A stretch of DNA of 64,000 bases from Mycoemilia scoparia (Eukaryota; Kickxellomycota; Kickxellomycetes; Kickxellales; Kickxellaceae), in the NCBI GenBank assembly GCA_027575805.1, contig JANBPU010000011.1, positions 140,435 to 204,434 on the forward strand, given 5' to 3'. Positions 10,351 through 22,235 of the stretch are shown here, piece after piece. The stretch's first letter is position 1; each line of letters opens with the position of its first letter. The translations under genes and the position numbers were made by a program. A model generated the notes under the pieces. The model was not told the DNA's origin, ran no database searches, and was given only the letters and a program-made list of their open reading frames with translations.

Positions 10351-10985
10351 TGTGCTACCCAAACTTCAATGATGTTACTTGGTTGCTGTCAGAATATCTT
10401 GTCTGGGTACTGTTTTTGTCTTCTATCCACCAAAACTTTCTAGTCCGCGCTTTTCTCCTTAGCTTCCCTTGACATCTTTGCCTCTCCAGCTGTTCCCTTT
10501 TAATAGCCACCTCTCTTGAGAACCAGCGACGCTTTACCCAGCCTAAACAGCCTGTCTCTATATATACCGCTTTGTGCTTTCTGGCAACATCAGCTTTCTA
10601 TCTTTGTGTCTTTTGACCACCTTAATAATCCAGAGCCACAAATCCGCTTGTGCCAATTGTGCGCTTCTTTATTCTAACTGACTGATTTCCTGCCCTATCT
10701 CTATCTATCAACTTCAGCGGGACGTTTTGCAAATACCATAAACAACAGACCACTGTCCTACTACGCCCACGCTTTTTTCTTCCTGTTTGTCTATTATTAC
10801 CTATTATTATCTTCACACTTTTATTTCCATCTCATCTTCCTACAGGGCACAGCTTTGTTTGCCGAATAGCCTATTCAACCAGCACTACCATTGACAGCAA
10901 CAAGACCTTGGTATCTGTTCAACAAGCTGCCTTAAATAGCCTGTACAACAACACATTGCTTTGATATTCTTGGTCCCCACCAAAC
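10351..10985 (+). promoter_or_regulatory. Pyrimidine-rich promoter/leader of the BEM1-like gene
   Basis: The plus strand is rich in C and T with many CTTT, CTCT and TATCT runs up to the ATG at 10986, preceded by CACCAAAC. Such pyrimidine tracts are common upstream of highly used fungal starts. A TATATATA stretch lies at about 10557-10565. No ORF is supported. Confidence 0.4.
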
Positions 10986-13448
10986 ATGCTCAAGGACCTC
11001 ATTCCCTCGCGCAGCAACCCGCCAAAGCGAGTGATAAGGGCAAAGCGCAGCTACACTGCCAACGTCCCTGGCCAGCTTTCTTTCCACGAGGGCGACTTTT
11101 TCTATGTCACAGATGAAAACCCAACAAGTTTAATGTACCATGTTTCAGACCCCAGCACAAACAGACACGGGATAGTCCCAATAGAGCTATTCGAGATTCT
11201 TGAGCGCCGTGAAGACAAGGTCAGGCGCAAGTCAAGAGCGTCTATATCGCACAAACGCTCGACCTCAAGTACAAATGTCAGAGACAGCAGCGTCTCGGCC
11301 TTTCTAAAAACCAACACCACACGTACCAGCCTGCACAGCCAGACTGATGAGGATAATCCATCATCATCTGCAGCCGCAATGGCTGGGGAGTCTGGTGTTC
11401 GGAGGCCCGTTTACCGTAGACCAAGCATTGGGCGCATAAAGGTTGAAATACCACCAACATCTGGCCAGACATCTGCAAACCCATCCCCGTTCCAAGGACG
11501 TGCCAGACAAGTATCTAACCTTATCACAACCCGTCCCCGCCGTGACAGCAACACAACCCTATTCCAGGTCCATGGCATGGTTTTGTACGATTTTGCGGCA
11601 GAAACCGAAGACGAACTCTCAGTATCGAAGGATGAGCCTATAATGGTCATCGCACAAAGCAACGACGAATGGTTTCTGGTAAAGCCCATGGTCAGAGTAG
11701 CTGGCCCAGGACTCGTGCCGATATCATTTATTGAGCTGCGCGACCACCTCACTGGTAAGGCTGTTAGTGGTCTCCAAGATTTGCGAAGCAGATATAGCAT
11801 CCACCTGCCAACTGTGTCCGAGTGGAAGCGCGAAATGCTGGCTTGGGGAAAGTCGCGAGGATCCTCAGTTTTCGCACCCTCGCCAACAACCACAAGCTAC
11901 TCTGGCCCACCATCCGCCAAGGAGAGCAGCAACATAAACTCTGCATTTCCCGTGCCTGTGTCTATCCCAACACCATCCTCATTGTCCCAATCCGCCAGCA
12001 ACACCAGTGCACAGCCAATCACAGTGGCTACTGCTTCGAGCGGCGCTCAGTCCGCCACCACAACTGCAGCTCCCTTGCAGCTAAACACCTCTACTGCTGT
12101 CGCGTCGCCTTATGAAACATCACCAACAAATGGCCCAGTGCATCGCCGCACGCCCAGCTGCAACGCTTCCCATTTATCGCTGCTACCATCGACTCTGAAG
12201 CAACGTGGGAGAGCACACACTACATCCTCCACCACAAGCTCCATAGCCGACAGGAGCTCTATCCGCCTTTGCCCAAAATCCAGACATGACTCTGTAACAT
12301 CCATCAATCGCATGCCCAACGAGCAGCTCCCACCATTTTCATCTTCTGAAGTTGTTGGTGTTCAAGTTACCGACGTCATCTGTAAAGATGGCGCATACCT
12401 CTACAAAGTTGTCATTGCATTCTCTAGTGGAAACCAGAGAAACATCTATCGCACATATGAAGATTTCTGCCACGCACAAACCGGGATTTTCGAGCTTTTG
12501 TCGCGGTCTGTACATGGTGCTGAAATTATCGAAGAGTTCCCAAAGCTACATCCGCCACAGTCGTATGTGAATGATACTATATCTGCTCGCAGAAGATCCG
12601 AGCTGGATAGATATGTACAGTGTCTCATGGGCCAGCCAGATCAGATTGTCTGCTGTGCTCCTGTGCAACAGCTTTTCGGCTCCAATGTAAATGGCGCTTC
12701 TCCGCTATCCCGTTCACCCCTCTCCTCTTGTAGATCAAGAGACTCTGCTAGCTCATCCATTACGCTGTCAACAATCAACACCAACACAAGGGCCCACACG
12801 CCCGATAATGAATATCACGGAGATTCACGAGCAAACTCAGAGATGTGGGCAGATTCAGAGCTTACTACTATTGAAACATCCAGGGGCTCGAAAACAAATT
12901 CGCTTACTCATGAGTCCGAATCAATTAGTGCATCCCCAGTAGATGCCGTTTCAAACCCCAACATATTGACACAAAGCAAGCAACTAAAACACGCAAAGGG
13001 CCTAATTTCATCTGGAATGATAGTTGAAAAACCCCAAAGCCACCAACAACAGCCTCGGGCATCCATCACAAACACCGCAAGTAATGCCAGTTCTTTTATT
13101 AAGGTCAAGCTTTCTATTGATGATGAGCTCGTGGTTTTTAGGCTGTCAAAAGATACCAGTTTCGAAGCCTTGACTAACAAAATCAAGCAAAAGGTCCTGG
13201 AAACCAAGAAGGAGCTGCACGAGAATACTACAATACGTTGCAAATATCCTGGTGGGGAGCTTGTTGTTTTGAAGTCGGACAAAGACTTGATGGGCGCAAT
13301 TTCATCAACAACAAAGCTCTTCTTGTTGGTAAAGACAACCAGTTCACCTGACGGGTCTCCACTCAACCAGCCCCAAATATCACCACTTGATAGTGACACA
13401 ATCAACCTTCCAGAAACTGCTTCAGCCACCCAAATTAAGGCAAATTAG
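10986..13448 (+). CDS. BEM1: Bem1/Scd2-type polarity scaffold (SH3-SH3-PX-PB1)
   Basis: Single exon, 820 residues. Domain order is diagnostic: SH3 at about 17-72 (ending HGIVPIELFEIL), SH3 at about 194-255 (MVLYDFAAETEDELSVSKDE), a PX domain at about 455-565 (with the RTYEDFCHAQTGIF segment), and a C-terminal PB1 domain at about 703-785. Ser/Thr-rich linkers separate them. Bem1 in yeast and Scd2 in fission yeast bind the Cdc42 exchange factor Cdc24 through PB1, PAK kinases through SH3, and phosphoinositides through PX, placing active Cdc42 at growth sites. Length is greater than yeast Bem1 (551) because of the linkers. Start ATG at 10986 opens the frame just before the first SH3. Ortholog status is well supported by architecture. 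Confidence 0.93.
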   Translation: MLKDLIPSRSNPPKRVIRAKRSYTANVPGQLSFHEGDFFYVTDENPTSLMYHVSDPSTNRHGIVPIELFEILERREDKVRRKSRASISHKRSTSSTNVRDSSVSAFLKTNTTRTSLHSQTDEDNPSSSAAAMAGESGVRRPVYRRPSIGRIKVEIPPTSGQTSANPSPFQGRARQVSNLITTRPRRDSNTTLFQVHGMVLYDFAAETEDELSVSKDEPIMVIAQSNDEWFLVKPMVRVAGPGLVPISFIELRDHLTGKAVSGLQDLRSRYSIHLPTVSEWKREMLAWGKSRGSSVFAPSPTTTSYSGPPSAKESSNINSAFPVPVSIPTPSSLSQSASNTSAQPITVATASSGAQSATTTAAPLQLNTSTAVASPYETSPTNGPVHRRTPSCNASHLSLLPSTLKQRGRAHTTSSTTSSIADRSSIRLCPKSRHDSVTSINRMPNEQLPPFSSSEVVGVQVTDVICKDGAYLYKVVIAFSSGNQRNIYRTYEDFCHAQTGIFELLSRSVHGAEIIEEFPKLHPPQSYVNDTISARRRSELDRYVQCLMGQPDQIVCCAPVQQLFGSNVNGASPLSRSPLSSCRSRDSASSSITLSTINTNTRAHTPDNEYHGDSRANSEMWADSELTTIETSRGSKTNSLTHESESISASPVDAVSNPNILTQSKQLKHAKGLISSGMIVEKPQSHQQQPRASITNTASNASSFIKVKLSIDDELVVFRLSKDTSFEALTNKIKQKVLETKKELHENTTIRCKYPGGELVVLKSDKDLMGAISSTTKLFLLVKTTSSPDGSPLNQPQISPLDSDTINLPETASATQIKAN

Positions 13449-14290
13449 CCGATATTCAACGGATCTTGCGCCTATTCACTGTAGCGACCTTGCTTGATTG
13501 TCCTGTGAATTATCCCCCTAACATTCAACCACATTCACCTCGATTCAAACCCAAGAAAACCACATTATCATAACACCATCCTCAATTTTTTATTTCTTAC
13601 AACTTCTATTTAACGAGCTCCTTCTTTATTGCGTTCTGTTTTAGCTATCCACCTTCCTACCTGCCACATTAGTTCTTTAGGCCCATCTACCTTATAGTAC
13701 GTGTACAATTCTATTTTTTCTCCTGCACACCATTTTTGCATTTTCAGTATAGTTTTCTTGACCATAAAAGCAATACATAATTAACAATCTATACAGTTGT
13801 CAGTACACATGTCTTTTTGATCTGTCAAGCGAACAGACTTTGTATTGTGTTTTACGAATGCAGAATCTGTATGATGTTATCATAGACTGCGCCAAGATTC
13901 ATTTATTTTTTGGATTAGCTTGCTGTTTAATCTGCATTTTTATATTTGCAAGCATAGGATTTCATGTTAGGATTTGGAACTAGCTTTGTTTGTCAGTTTG
14001 CTTGTTTTAAACTATGCCTTCTTGCTTACATTGACATTGACTAATGCCACCAGGCCCGTTTTTACAATAAAAGAAAAATCAGGAAATTTGTGTTGTCACC
14101 AGTGCATTATCAAATCAAGAAAGATCAAGCAGGACAATAAACTGCATGTGTTTACATAGCAGGTTTGGAGGTTGATGGAAAAGAATCAAAATACAAAAAT
14201 CATCAGGGCTTCTACAGCGTTCTTTTGTTATATAAAATAAAGAGTATATATCCTTTAGGACACATTCATATATAGATATTACAATATATA
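13449..14290. other. Spacer between BEM1-like gene and CCT2
   Basis: Contains the 3' end of the BEM1-like transcript and the promoter of CCT2, whose leader ends ATATATA just before the ATG at 14291. A 61-codon open stretch at 13974-14159 shows no protein features. Confidence 0.45.
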
Positions 14291-16194
14291 ATGTCTACCG
14301 TTCAAATTTTCAACGAAGGTGCTATCCAAGAGAGAGCTGAAAATGCTCGTATGGTAAGTTTTCTGACGGGGTTGCCAAATAAATGCAAATTTGCTGAAAC
14401 ATTTCCACATCTGCAACAACATATATAAGCATTTTAGTCCGATTACTAAAAGGTCGTGCAGAAACCATGTCTAAACAATAAATTTGGGTAATTTACTAGA
14501 GCAACATCATAGGTGCGATTGCTGTTGGAGATTTGGTCAAGAGCACTCTTGGTCCAAAAGGAATGGTAAGTTTGGCTGTAACAACAACGTCATATAATTT
14601 TGTCAAAAGTCCTATAGAGCTTTATGAGATTGCCACGAAAAATTGGTATCCTTAAAACCTGTATATAGATCCTCCAACAATATATATGTATATATATGTA
14701 TATTCATGAAAATATTCAATGTATGATCTGTAGGATAAAATATTACAATCTGCTTCTGGACGGGGCGGAACCGATGGGATGATCGTTACAAATGATGGTG
14801 CTACTATCCTAAAGTCCATTGCGCTTGATAATGCTGCTGCCAAAGTTCTCGTTAATATTTCAAAAGTCCAGGATGATGAGGTTGGCGATGGAACCACATC
14901 CGTATGTGTTTTGGCTGCCGAACTTTTGCGTCAGTCCGAGAAGCTAATCGAACAAAGAATTCACCCCCAAACAATCATTGATGGTTTCCGTATCGCCACC
15001 GTCGCTGCTCGCAATGCCCTAGAGTCTGCTGCTGTCGACAACTCAAAGGATCCAAAGCAATGGAGAGACGACTTGTTAAATATTGCCCGCACAACCCTTA
15101 GCTCCAAGGTTTTGTCCGGAGACAAGGAGAAGTTTGCCGAGATGTGCGTTGATGCTGTCTTGCGCCTGGGCGGTAGCACCAACCTTGAAAGTATTCAGAT
15201 TATCAAAAAGATTGGCGGAAAACTGACCGATTCCTACCTCGACGAAGGCTTCATCTTGAACAAGAAAATTGGCGTCAACCAGCCCAAGCGTATGGAAAAG
15301 GCAAAGATCTTGGTTGCTAATACTGCCATGGATACCGACAAGATCAAGGTATTTGGTGCTCGTGTCAAGGTCGATGATACCGCAAAGTTGGCTGAATTGG
15401 AGAGAGCCGAGCGTGAGAAGATGAAGGAAAAGGTTGCAAAGATTGCCAAATTTGGTATCAATGTCTTTGTTAACCGTCAACTTATCTACAACTGGCCCGA
15501 ACAGCTGTTTGCTGATGCCGGAATTATGGCTATCGAGCACGCTGATTTCGATGGCATTGAGCGCCTGTCTCTTGTTACTGGTGGTGAAATTGCTTCTACA
15601 TTTGACCACCCAGAGCTTGTTCGTCTTGGTGAGTGCGATTTGGTCGAGGAAGTTATCATTGGCGAAGACAGAATGGTCAGATTCAGCGGTGTTGCTGCTG
15701 GAAAAGCCTGTACCATTGTACTTCGTGGTGCTACCAAGCAGATGCTTGATGAGGCCGAACGCAGCCTTCACGATGCTTTGGCTGTATTGAGTCAGACTAT
15801 TGGCGAGCCACGCATTGTATACGGTGGCGGCTGTGCTGAGATGTTGATGAGCAAGGCTGTTGACGATGAAGCTACCAAGGTTGCTGGAAAGAAGTCTATT
15901 GCTGTTGAGGCTTTTGCTAAAGCCCTTCGCCAGCTCCCTACTATCCTTTGTGACAATGCTGGTCTTGACAGTGCCGACTTGGTTGCCAAGCTCCGTGCCT
16001 CTCATTACGAAGGAAAGATCACTGCTGGTCTCGATTTGTATGGTGGTGCAGTCAAAGATTCAAAGGAACTTGGAATTACAGAATCATTCAAGCTCAAGCG
16101 CCAAGTATTGCTCAGTGCATCCGAAGCTGCCGAGATGATTCTTCGTGTTGATGACATTTTGCGTAGTGCACCCAGACAGCGGACCCAGCACTAA
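14291..16194 (+). CDS. CCT2: T-complex protein 1 subunit beta (chaperonin CCT2)
   Basis: Three exons, 14291-14353, 14500-14565 and 14734-16194, all joined in phase 0 by GT-AG introns of 146 and 168 bases (GTAAGT donors), give 529 residues; human CCT2 has 535. CCT is the cytosolic eukaryotic chaperonin folding actin, tubulin and WD proteins. Exon 2 supplies the STLGPKGM signature and exon 3 the nucleotide-binding VTNDGATIL, the ATPase motif GDGTTS with its catalytic Asp, and the C-terminal GGGCAEMLM segment. The [19 protein letters not shown] stretch and the IVLRGAT segment are characteristic of the CCT2 subunit. The tiny first exons are identified because they restore the conserved N-terminus. 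A 309-codon antisense frame at 15076-16005 is a shadow. Confidence 0.97.
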
Positions 16195-16433
16195 ACTTTT
16201 TCACAACTTTTGCCCCCTTCCCCGCCTGCTTTAAAAATGTTCAAAACTCAGCATATCAAAATCACTCCAATATTTTTTATATTCCTTAATACGCTGTGGC
16301 GCTGGTTTATATTTTTATTACTAATGAAAAGTTTATTGCCAATGTCCTCTTAAAAATAAATATAATTGTTTCTGAGAAAACTATATTTGTATGTTTGGCG
16401 CAAACCATAGTACATGCTTGAGGCTTGAGATTT

Positions 16434-19414
16434 TCATCCTTGACTCTTCTTTTGGCGAACCATCTCTGAAAGGTGCTGTAAAAACCAACAAAGCAGCAAT
16501 ATTGGATTTGTATACAATATAATTTGATGCATTTATTTTAAAGTGTAGACTTAAAATCATTCATTTCTGATATATTTACCTTGACTCTTAGCTTGCATTC
16601 CTTTTTTGTTCGACCATTTACCATTACTGCGATGTTCTCCCACCTATCGCCTTCTCCCTTCCAGCTTGGTGGATATTTCCTTAGGGCATTTTCCAGTTGA
16701 GCTTGTTCTGATGTTGACCATTGCTTTTCGACCTTGGGCTTTGCTTCAGACTTTTTCTTTGGCTCCGATGAGACTGGGACTTTAGCAACTTGTGGGCCAT
16801 CATAGCGAATAGTGGCCTCATCTTTTATATTCAAATTACTAGTATCTGTTTTTTGGAACTGTAATTCCTTGACATCCACACCATCCTTGGTTTTGCTTCC
16901 TAGAATACACACGATATTGGCTGTTATTAATAGCGCTTTTATTTTCATTTCGCTTTATATGTCGCTTGAAGAGCAGCCCATTACCTTTCTTTAGTTCACT
17001 CATTCTCTTGATTAGCTCGCTTTCGCTACGCTCAGGAAGTCCACTATGGTGAGAGATCCACTTGGATATAGTCGTCCATCTAAGATAATAAAAAGAGCCA
17101 TGTAAATACTATAACATTGTTTATCTTCAGTCTCATCCACTGCTAATATCTTTAGACGGATGCATTACCTATTAACGGTGCCCCCAGGGAATTTGTTGGT
17201 TGCCTTGATGAGCAATTCGAGCTCATTGGCATCCCACTTTGCGGAACTGAACTTATCGGTATTTTCAGCATTGCTTTTCGCCGCCTTACTCTGTCTGATT
17301 TTGGCAGCAATGTCCATGCCTAAAAAGTTGAAAATCATAATTATTGGATCCAAACTATATCATCATATAATTGCAACATGATCTAATAGGCTTAGATGGG
17401 CAGTGTTCAATGTGACTTACCAGGTGCAAATATAATAAAACCACTACCAACTGCAGGTATTTTCTCAACTGCCTTGCCGATATATTGGGCCACTGTTGCT
17501 CTCGCCGCGTCAACATCTGTAACCTTACCATCAACTTTGGCAAGGTCTTTATTGAATGATTTTGTCTCCTCCAAATCAAGATTCTCCAAAAGTAAATTCA
17601 ATTCCGCCATTTTACGTTCTTGAGAAAAACGCATGTCCTCCTTAGTTGCCAATGAAAGGTAATTCATGTCCTACGTCACCAATAGTTACATTTTGAAGTG
17701 CTGAAGAGTATATAATACAGAGTGACTATTGCAAAGTATCATAAGGACAATTACCTCAAATATTTTGCGCACATCTTGACGAAGTTTACGAAGTTCTTTT
17801 TTCTTGCGCTCCTTTTCCTTTTTTCCATCCTCTAGCTTCTTTTTCTTTTCCTCTTCTAGTCTTAGCTCTTTAAGCCTTTCTTCCTCTTGTCTCTTTTTAT
17901 CCAGCTCAATGGCTCTTCTCGACGCTTCTTCTCTCTCCTGGCGCTTTTTCTCTTTTGCGATCTTTTCTTCGTTCTTGTATTTTTCAATGCGCGGATCTTG
18001 TGCCAAGGCTTGTGCTACAAATGTGATGTTTATAAGCCACCTGTTAATATTAAAGACTGACCGGGAATTGTCAGAGGTTCATGAATATTTATAAATGACA
18101 TACCCACTAATTTGCGTATTCTTGCGTTATCTTCATTTTTTCTCTTTTGCCTCTGTGCCTTGTTCTTTTTCTCATGCCAGCGCTTTTCATCACGACTGAT
18201 AAAAAGAAATTTTAGATTATGTTAGCATTCGAAGATGTATTATCTGTGTTTAGCTAAACGGCTATACATACTTTTCAACGCGTTCTTTTTCTTCGTCCAA
18301 GTACTCGAATGATCTCCATGAATCAAAATTAGACCTATATGAGTTATCCAATATCAGTATTTGTATTCTGCTAGCTAGCTTTTCTTTGATTAGGTGTACA
18401 TGTATTTAATGAGTTAGGATCAAATATACTTGCCAGAATTGGTAAAAATCTTCAACATATTCTCTTGGGGAATTGATGTCACCGAGGCTCGGTACATTGG
18501 ATTCCTTGGAGAACCTAGAAATGGTGGTGATTCGATTAATTTGCCTACATATTTATTTTACAATAAATAGTTGCATAAGATGATCAAATGTATGCATACC
18601 TTGCTTCTCTTTCAAAAACTTCGCCATATATCTTGAAAAAGTCTCCAGTCTCCGTCGGCTTTGGAATTTCGAAATCAACCTCGGGATCAATTGAATCGTA
18701 CTGCCTACGTAAGATTGGGTCGTACAGCTGTGCATAGGCACGTTGGATACACTTGAAGAATTTGTCGTCATTAATGTCTCCGTCTTTTGCCTTTTTGTCT
18801 GGGTGATGCTCCAAAACTCTCAGTCGGTCTATATTACAAATATACCTGATAAATTATTTTAATAAAAAACCAATAGTGCCACTTTGAATTCTAGTATAAC
18901 TTACATGCTCGCTTTATCTGCTCTGGCGTGGCCCTCCAGCGTAATTTTGAAATACCCAAGACTTCATAGTGATCTTGGTCCTATTCAGTTCAATTAGTAA
19001 ATATAAAAAACCATCAACTCGCTTTAAATACAGCATAGATAATAATAAATATATCTTACCTTCCATTGTCCCGGATCTAGATACAGAAGTGATGTGTCCC
19101 ATTCATCAAGCACGAAACTGTCATCGCCAGGCGTGCTAGATGCTTGGCTATCGTTGGCATCTTTCCCAAAATCCTCATCCAGGTAGTCAGCGTTGTCTTT
19201 TAAACAAGAAATATATGCTGGATACGCAATTCCAGCCTTTTCGACGACAATAACTTTGGGGTCTATTATATTCAAGCCAGCATATTAATAATATATTTAA
19301 ATATTAATATCTATATTGAGCATCAAGCTTGGTTTTGTACATACCACTCAATTTGCTGATGCACGCAGTGACTGTGATGTCCTTTGGTGCACAGGGAAGA
19401 TACAACATGACCAT
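16434..19414 (-). CDS. ZUO1: Zuotin / DNAJC2-type ribosome-associated J protein
   Basis: Thirteen exons, 643 residues: 19414-19345, 19262-19060, 18980-18905, 18828-18600, 18514-18434, 18334-18272, 18195-18104, 18014-17755, 17670-17421, 17319-17169, 17079-16985, 16899-16580, 16475-16434. All junctions keep frame. Zuotin pairs with Ssz1 as the ribosome-associated complex, stimulating Hsp70 (Ssb) on nascent chains. The J domain at about 95-165 has the HPD motif (residues 125-127, in EHHPDKK), followed by the zuotin homology region (FDSWRSFEYLDEE), a charged helix rich in Lys/Glu, and two C-terminal SANT/Myb domains (FPGGTVNRW; second at about 584-635), as in DNAJC2/MPP11 and unlike S. cerevisiae, which lost them. 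The intron 18433-18335 uses a GC donor (GCAAGT). An upstream ATG at 19556 opens a short frame that may be leader. Confidence 0.93.
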
Positions 19415-19940
19415 TTCAAATAGCTAATGCAGAATATTCTATTGTTCCAATACAGATTAACTATCTATCTATTGAGGCCATTCGAAAGCCTGGGAGTATT
19501 ATACATGTAAATGCGAACATACCAAAATAGACTATGGGATCGGCCAGACATGCCATTATATGAATTAAGTTTGCTTCTTTATTATACGTTGGAGCTACCA
19601 TTAAATTGCTTTACTTTTACTGATTTATATATTAACATCTAACCATTTAATAAACATTTAAGTTAAAATTATTGAATAACCACAATTGTCTTTAAAAATC
19701 TAAATCAATATACTAGACAACGAGGCAAGGTGAGCAATGAAGTATGATCAAATGATCAAGCTAATTGTTGATCATGAGCAAAGAGTTGTGATATCAGAAA
19801 GCCGATCCACAGGCTGTTTTTTTGCTAGCAATAATGCATCAAAAGTCTCATTTGTGTTTGCTCGATTAGTCCCAATTTATATTTTTATATATTACCAAAA
19901 CCCGCAATTATATATATCACCTTGATATAGCGTAATAAAA
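19415..19940. promoter_or_regulatory. Divergent promoter between ZUO1 and uS4m
   Basis: The 526-base interval separates the minus-strand ZUO1 start (19414) from the plus-strand uS4m start (19941). A possible ZUO1 leader exon ends at 19523 with a GTATG donor, joined to an acceptor at 19425-19424; it would place a 13-codon upstream ORF (ATG 19556) before the main start. ATG-free TA-rich DNA precedes uS4m. Confidence 0.4.
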
Positions 19941-20801
19941 ATGACGGGAAGAAGCAAGGCTCACCACAAATTGGCAAGGCAGGTCGTACGAATGTCCTGG
20001 AACAAGCTCAATCTTTTTACATTGGCCAACAAAAAGAATTTTGACATCGAATCTAATAAGACACTATTCCAGAGGATGTGGCAGGCAAAGCGCGACACTA
20101 GAGGCTATCATGGACCACAAATTAAGGAAAGGCAGTGGTTGCGCATGTTCAACCCTAAGCTCCCAACCCTCAATGTAAAAATAGGAAAAAATACTCGGGC
20201 ACATCCAAACACTGCATCATTAACCTTTTCTGATATGGAGAGACGTGTCGATTTTATTGTCTTTCGCAGCCATTTTGCCTCATCGATCTGGAATGCTCGA
20301 CAGCTTGTTCTCCATGGAAAAGTCTATTTGAATGGAAAGAAGGTATGATGTAAAGAAAACATATAAAGACAACTAATCATCATATAGTTTAAAAATAAAC
20401 ATCGGCTCCTATATTAAGCACAGAAAGCCTGCAGCTGATAGATCATATATACCAACAGTGCTTAATTGGTTTTACATATCATCATCCTCATCATATAGTT
20501 CCGTCATCCCAGCCATCTTGTAAAGGATGGTGACATTGTTTCAGTAAAGCCCGAAAGCGTTGCAACGCTATCAAAGCCAGAAGGCGGTGGTCAGGAACTC
20601 AAATTCACGCCAAGACCTTACCAACAGGCATTTATGTTTTTGCCGGAGTATCTAGAAGTCGATTATAATACTTGCTCGACTGTCTTTTTGCGCAGCCCAT
20701 TGACACAGCCAGGCAAAACCGAACTACCATCGCCATTTTCACCAGAAACACATGCTTTGGCATACAAGTTTTATCTTAGACGTGGGCGATCAAAGTACTA
20801 A
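19941..20801 (+). CDS. NAM9: Mitochondrial small-subunit ribosomal protein uS4m (Nam9-like)
   Basis: Two exons, 19941-20342 and 20499-20801, joined in phase 0 across a 156-base intron, give 234 residues. uS4m is an early-assembling RNA-binding protein of the mitochondrial 37S subunit. The N-terminus (NKLNLFTLANKKNFDIESN, then MWQAKRDTRGYHG) and the S4 RNA-binding fold (RRVDFIVFRSHFASSIWNAR, LHGKVYLNGKK) match yeast Nam9, and the splice restores FRHPSHLVKDGDIVSVKP, the end of the S4 domain. The C-terminal block (FMFLPEYLEVDYNTCSTVFL, then a Tyr/Arg-rich tail) is also Nam9-like. Yeast Nam9 is about 486 residues, so this version lacks a long insertion after the S4 domain. It is divergent from ZUO1. 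Confidence 0.9.
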
Positions 20802-22235
20802 TGCAAGCGTGACCGACTTGCTATTGACTTTTTGAATAAACTCATTTAAAAACATAGCTTTGATCAGAGATTTTTGTGTTCATGTGCCCTTCAAGTTGGC
20901 GTCTTATTACAGACACAACTCAGGGACTTGTTGTCCCTTGCCTCGCACATTTTATACATTAGAGCCAAATCGCCGAAATTACATTGTTTCATTGGATAAT
21001 TTCCAGTGTGAACAGAATAAAAATAGAATCCACTCGCAGGAAGCTATTAGGTTAAGCTCAGAGCCATTTGGCCTAAGATCATGGGAACGTTGATAATAAA
21101 TTATCAAAAGCTTAATGGCCAATGTGTGGCTTCCAATTATAGGCACATTGTAATAATTAGATGGACTGTGTGCCCCTTTTTGTAAAGGTATTGAGCACCA
21201 CACAGATGTTTGAGAGGAGGAATTCAGTACTAGAATGCGTGTGGACTATATGTTTAACAATACATCATTTGGAGATCGCCAGCGCTAAATGTGAAGAGAC
21301 CAATGCGCTTCTCCAGAACCCTAACAAGCTACTACAGATAAAAAGTATAGCAAAATTAAGATTCGCTTATCAAGGAGTGTTCAAGGTTGCAACAAAGCGT
21401 GTACAAAGAATGGCAAGTTTCTTTGGGGAATGCGGGACATGGTGAGCATAATCTGGGGCACTATCTTGCTGAGCGCAGGTTTTTACACCCAGAATGACGA
21501 TTCGTTGTCAGAAATACCTGTGGTCTTTGTGGAACTGTGTGTAACTGTGTGTGGTTGTTGGACAGTTGGTTCTTGCTTATTTTGCTGCACACCAATGAAG
21601 GTGGTGGTCGCCACACTTGCAGTGAAAACCTGGCCTGTCTATTAGAGTGGGGTGAGGGACAGAGGTGTTGCTGAGAAAGGCGTTGGCTTTTTGGCAGTGC
21701 TGAGGGGCTTCTCTTTACTCCCGCATGCTGGTATCCAATGCTGACCGGGCATTTATGCTACTTGAGGTGGCCATTAATGTTGGAAGGTCCCAACCGCTTT
21801 CCTCCTTACCTCTCTCTCTCTCTTCTATTCTCTCTCAACTCTGTTATATTTTGGATAGTAAGACTGTACTAGCCATTTGGACAAGTCATTGCTGTGTTCC
21901 GCCTTATTGTGTCGAGATTGTTACCAGTGCTGGTCGCTCACAGTTTTCGCCAATATAAGTTGTTTTCATTTCCACCACGAGATTGAGCTGCACTGTTTCT
22001 CCTGCTCTTTAAACAAACCAGCCGAAGCCCTCTCATTTGTTACGCGACAAACACAAGCCTTTACTACCTAAATTGGCATTATCTTTCGCATAAACAAGCC
22101 GATTTTCCCTTCCCCGTGCACCAGCACAAGAATCTCTCATTTTTCCTCTATTGACACAAAACTGCGCCAGTTCGGCCAGACTCACAGGTTTCCAAGCGAC
22201 CTCCCCCTTTTCTCTCTCTATCTTTCTTCATATTA
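20802..22235. other. Spacer and pyrimidine-rich leader of chitin synthase
   Basis: No supported gene. Frames at 20860-21093 and 21161-21445 lack protein character. From about 21800 the plus strand becomes strongly pyrimidine-rich (CTCTCTCT runs, then CTCCCCCTTTTCTCTCTCTATC just before the ATG), a likely promoter/leader of the chitin synthase gene. Confidence 0.45.

Noticed and set aside
12908..13429. 173-codon minus-strand frame
   Set aside because: Antisense to the PB1 region of the BEM1-like gene.
15076..16005. 309-codon minus-strand open frame
   Set aside because: It is antisense to the conserved CCT2 coding exon and arises from its codon bias; no independent features.
19554..19556. ATG upstream of ZUO1 as the protein start
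   Set aside because: Splicing from it to the next exon gives a stop after 13 codons; the family-like N-terminus starts at 19414.
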